13,399 nucleotides of DNA from JAUSKF01 sp964355005 (GTDB lineage Bacteria; Patescibacteriota; Minisyncoccia; UBA6257; WO2-44-18): NCBI GenBank assembly GCA_964355005.1, contig CAYHBX010000022.1:1-13399 (forward strand), given 5' to 3'. Shown here in pieces: positions 12,373 to 13,399 of the stretch. The notes beneath the pieces were generated by a model. That model saw only the letters and a list, made by a program, of their open reading frames with translations. It ran no database searches and was not told where the DNA came from. A program made the translations under genes and the position numbers. Each line of letters starts with the position of its first letter. Position 1 is the first letter of the stretch.

Positions 12373-12840
12373 TTAAAGAGGAATTTGTGACATTGGAATA
12401 ACCAACAGACGGCAACCGGCCTCACACTTGTAAGTATCGCTCGGCCTCCCGATGAAGACCAGGCGGTCGTTCTTCGCTACAAACGAATAAGCAACGATCG
12501 GGCCGACTTCGTCTGGGGATTCACCGAGAGCGATGATTGGGTATTTCAGATGTTCCTCGGGATAAGTCCAGAGAAAAGCCAATAGTTCGCAAGTACTCGC
12601 CGGTCGAGATTGATTGCTAACAATCAAGTCCATCGCCGCCCGAGATTGCAGATCCTCGGTGACCGGAATCAGACACATTTTCGTTTCCACGGACGGCGCC
12701 GGCGGGGCAATCACTCTGGTATCCAAAGTTTTCCAAGGAACGCCCCGTTCAGCCACCCTACAGCCGGTTTTCTCCGCTAACAGCTCCATTAACCTACTGA
12801 CCGGGGTCGTGTGGCTGACAAAAACCGTGAATGGCATCAC
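12373..12840 (-). CDS. Unrecognised 155-aa protein
   Basis: I do not recognise a family. The protein begins with FTVFVSHTTPVSRLMELLAEKTGC, a strand-helix start, and carries repeated short hydrophobic strands (KMCLIPVTEDL, KYPIIALGESP, RLVFIGRPS, CRLLVIPMS) that suggest a compact alpha/beta domain. Two cysteines in YKCEAGCR near the C-terminus are noted, but no complete metal site is visible. There is no signal peptide or membrane segment. Start is GTG 12840 (an ATG follows directly), nine bases after an AGGAG. The gene is 32 bp downstream of rmuC and ends in a strong terminator, so it is probably the last gene of the rmuC transcript. A role linked to RmuC is not shown. Confidence 0.7.
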   Translation of the reverse strand: MMPFTVFVSHTTPVSRLMELLAEKTGCRVAERGVPWKTLDTRVIAPPAPSVETKMCLIPVTEDLQSRAAMDLIVSNQSRPASTCELLAFLWTYPEEHLKYPIIALGESPDEVGPIVAYSFVAKNDRLVFIGRPSDTYKCEAGCRLLVIPMSQIPL

Positions 12841-12872
12841 GCGTCTAATCTCCTAAGGTGCCGAGGCCTATC

Positions 12873-13399
12873 CTAGAACAAACTTTCTTTTTCGGCAATA
12901 GCGGGCGCTTCCAGCATTTGAGGCGTCACATCAATGCCTTTGTCGGTAATTTTCAAAACATCTTTATCGATTTTTCCGAATTCCTTGTAAGCATGATTGT
13001 ACATGCTCACGGTCGTCCCTAAATTTTTGCCGATCTTCCCGAAATAATCCTCATAGGTAATTAAATGCTTACGTAAATTATCCACCTGCTTAATGATGTC
13101 TTTAGCTTGTTCAGAGATCTTTTGGTTGCGGAGTCCCTGAAGAACGGTCTGCAGATAAGCAAGGAAGGAGGTCGGCGAAACAATAATTACTTTTTTCTGG
13201 AAAGCATAGGCAATCAAATTTTTATCTTCCGCGCTGGAACCGACTTTGTTTATCAATAGATCGTAATAGATTGCCTCCGACGGAATGAACATAAAAGCGA
13301 AGTCCATAGTGTCTTCCGTTGGTTTGACGTATTTGGAAGTTTCATCAATGCGCATCTTTATATCCCCCACGAACGCGGCCTCATATTTTTTCTTCTCCG
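12873..13399 (-). CDS. rmuC: DNA recombination protein RmuC, C-terminal part, 5' end beyond window
   Basis: RmuC-family proteins are thought to limit inversions at repeats and have a predicted nuclease-like core. The frame is open at the window edge, so only the last 175 or so residues are present; the GTG at 13370 is an internal valine, not a start. The family core reads KKKYEAAFVGDIKMRIDETSKYV, then DFAFMFIPSEAIYYDLL, then AYAFQKKVIIVSPTSFLAYLQTVLQGLR, followed by a coiled-coil helical tail (QAKDIIKQVDNLRKHLITYEDYFGKIGKNLG) and HAYKEFGKIDKDVLKITDKG. RmuC normally has an N-terminal membrane anchor and a long coiled coil, which would lie outside. TAG stop at 12873; an AGGAG-led gene follows 32 bp later. 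Confidence 0.93.
   Translation of the reverse strand, partial: EKKKYEAAFVGDIKMRIDETSKYVKPTEDTMDFAFMFIPSEAIYYDLLINKVGSSAEDKNLIAYAFQKKVIIVSPTSFLAYLQTVLQGLRNQKISEQAKDIIKQVDNLRKHLITYEDYFGKIGKNLGTTVSMYNHAYKEFGKIDKDVLKITDKGIDVTPQMLEAPAIAEKESLF

Noticed and set aside
1..13399. Alternative genetic code with TGA as glycine
   Set aside because: Genes at 3417 and 11134 end in TGA, and each stop is followed within 15 bases by a strong terminator; no in-frame TGA interrupts a conserved gene.

Overview
The window looks like a piece of a small-genome bacterium of the Patescibacteria/CPR type, probably Parcubacteria-like; this is an inference. The support is a trigger factor with no PPIase domain, a NusA with an acidic low-complexity loop in its N-terminal domain, many short orphan proteins between housekeeping genes, and intergenic DNA full of short-period microrepeats. 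TGA is used as a stop (ends of the genes at 3417 and 11134, each followed by a terminator), so the Gracilibacteria-type TGA=Gly code does not apply. No tRNA, rRNA, CRISPR array or transposase was found.

Layout: every gene except one lies on the minus strand, so transcription runs from high to low coordinates. In that order: rmuC (3' part only), an orphan protein (12373-12840), a Pol-beta-fold nucleotidyltransferase (11629-12327), a PD-(D/E)XK-like protein (11134-11595), two tandem copies of a 109-bp structured repeat, a lipoprotein metalloprotease candidate (10151-10831), nusA, hppA (K+-independent H+-pyrophosphatase), a membrane-anchored Cys/His protein (6130-6564), tig, clpP, a 272-aa orphan (3417-4235), a small membrane protein (3043-3309), tyrS and the N-terminal 407 residues of an aspartate kinase (1-1222). 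The exception is a plus-strand CDA-fold deaminase (1337-1714), divergent from the aspartate kinase gene and convergent with tyrS; a third, inverted copy of the 109-bp repeat fills the gap to tyrS.

Two gene classes interleave. Conserved genes (aspartate kinase, tyrS, clpP, tig, hppA, nusA) and the nucleotidyltransferase have no recognisable Shine-Dalgarno. All seven accessory genes (deaminase and the genes at 3043, 3417, 6130, 10151, 11134 and 12373) have a GGAG-type ribosome binding site, and most have their own hairpin terminator. Two of them share a near-identical extended -10 promoter. They look like self-contained expression units placed between housekeeping genes.

The most striking signal is repetitive DNA that enters coding sequence. 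Two 78-bp palindromic elements sit in frame in the aspartate kinase gene. Each adds exactly 26 residues with a shared NHANSSRNSHGNS core, and a relative forms a long hairpin just after the hppA stop. Separately, a 7-bp-period microrepeat occurs inside tyrS and in the clpP/tig and nusA/hppA gaps, and a 109-bp multi-hairpin repeat occurs at two loci, each time next to an intrinsic terminator.
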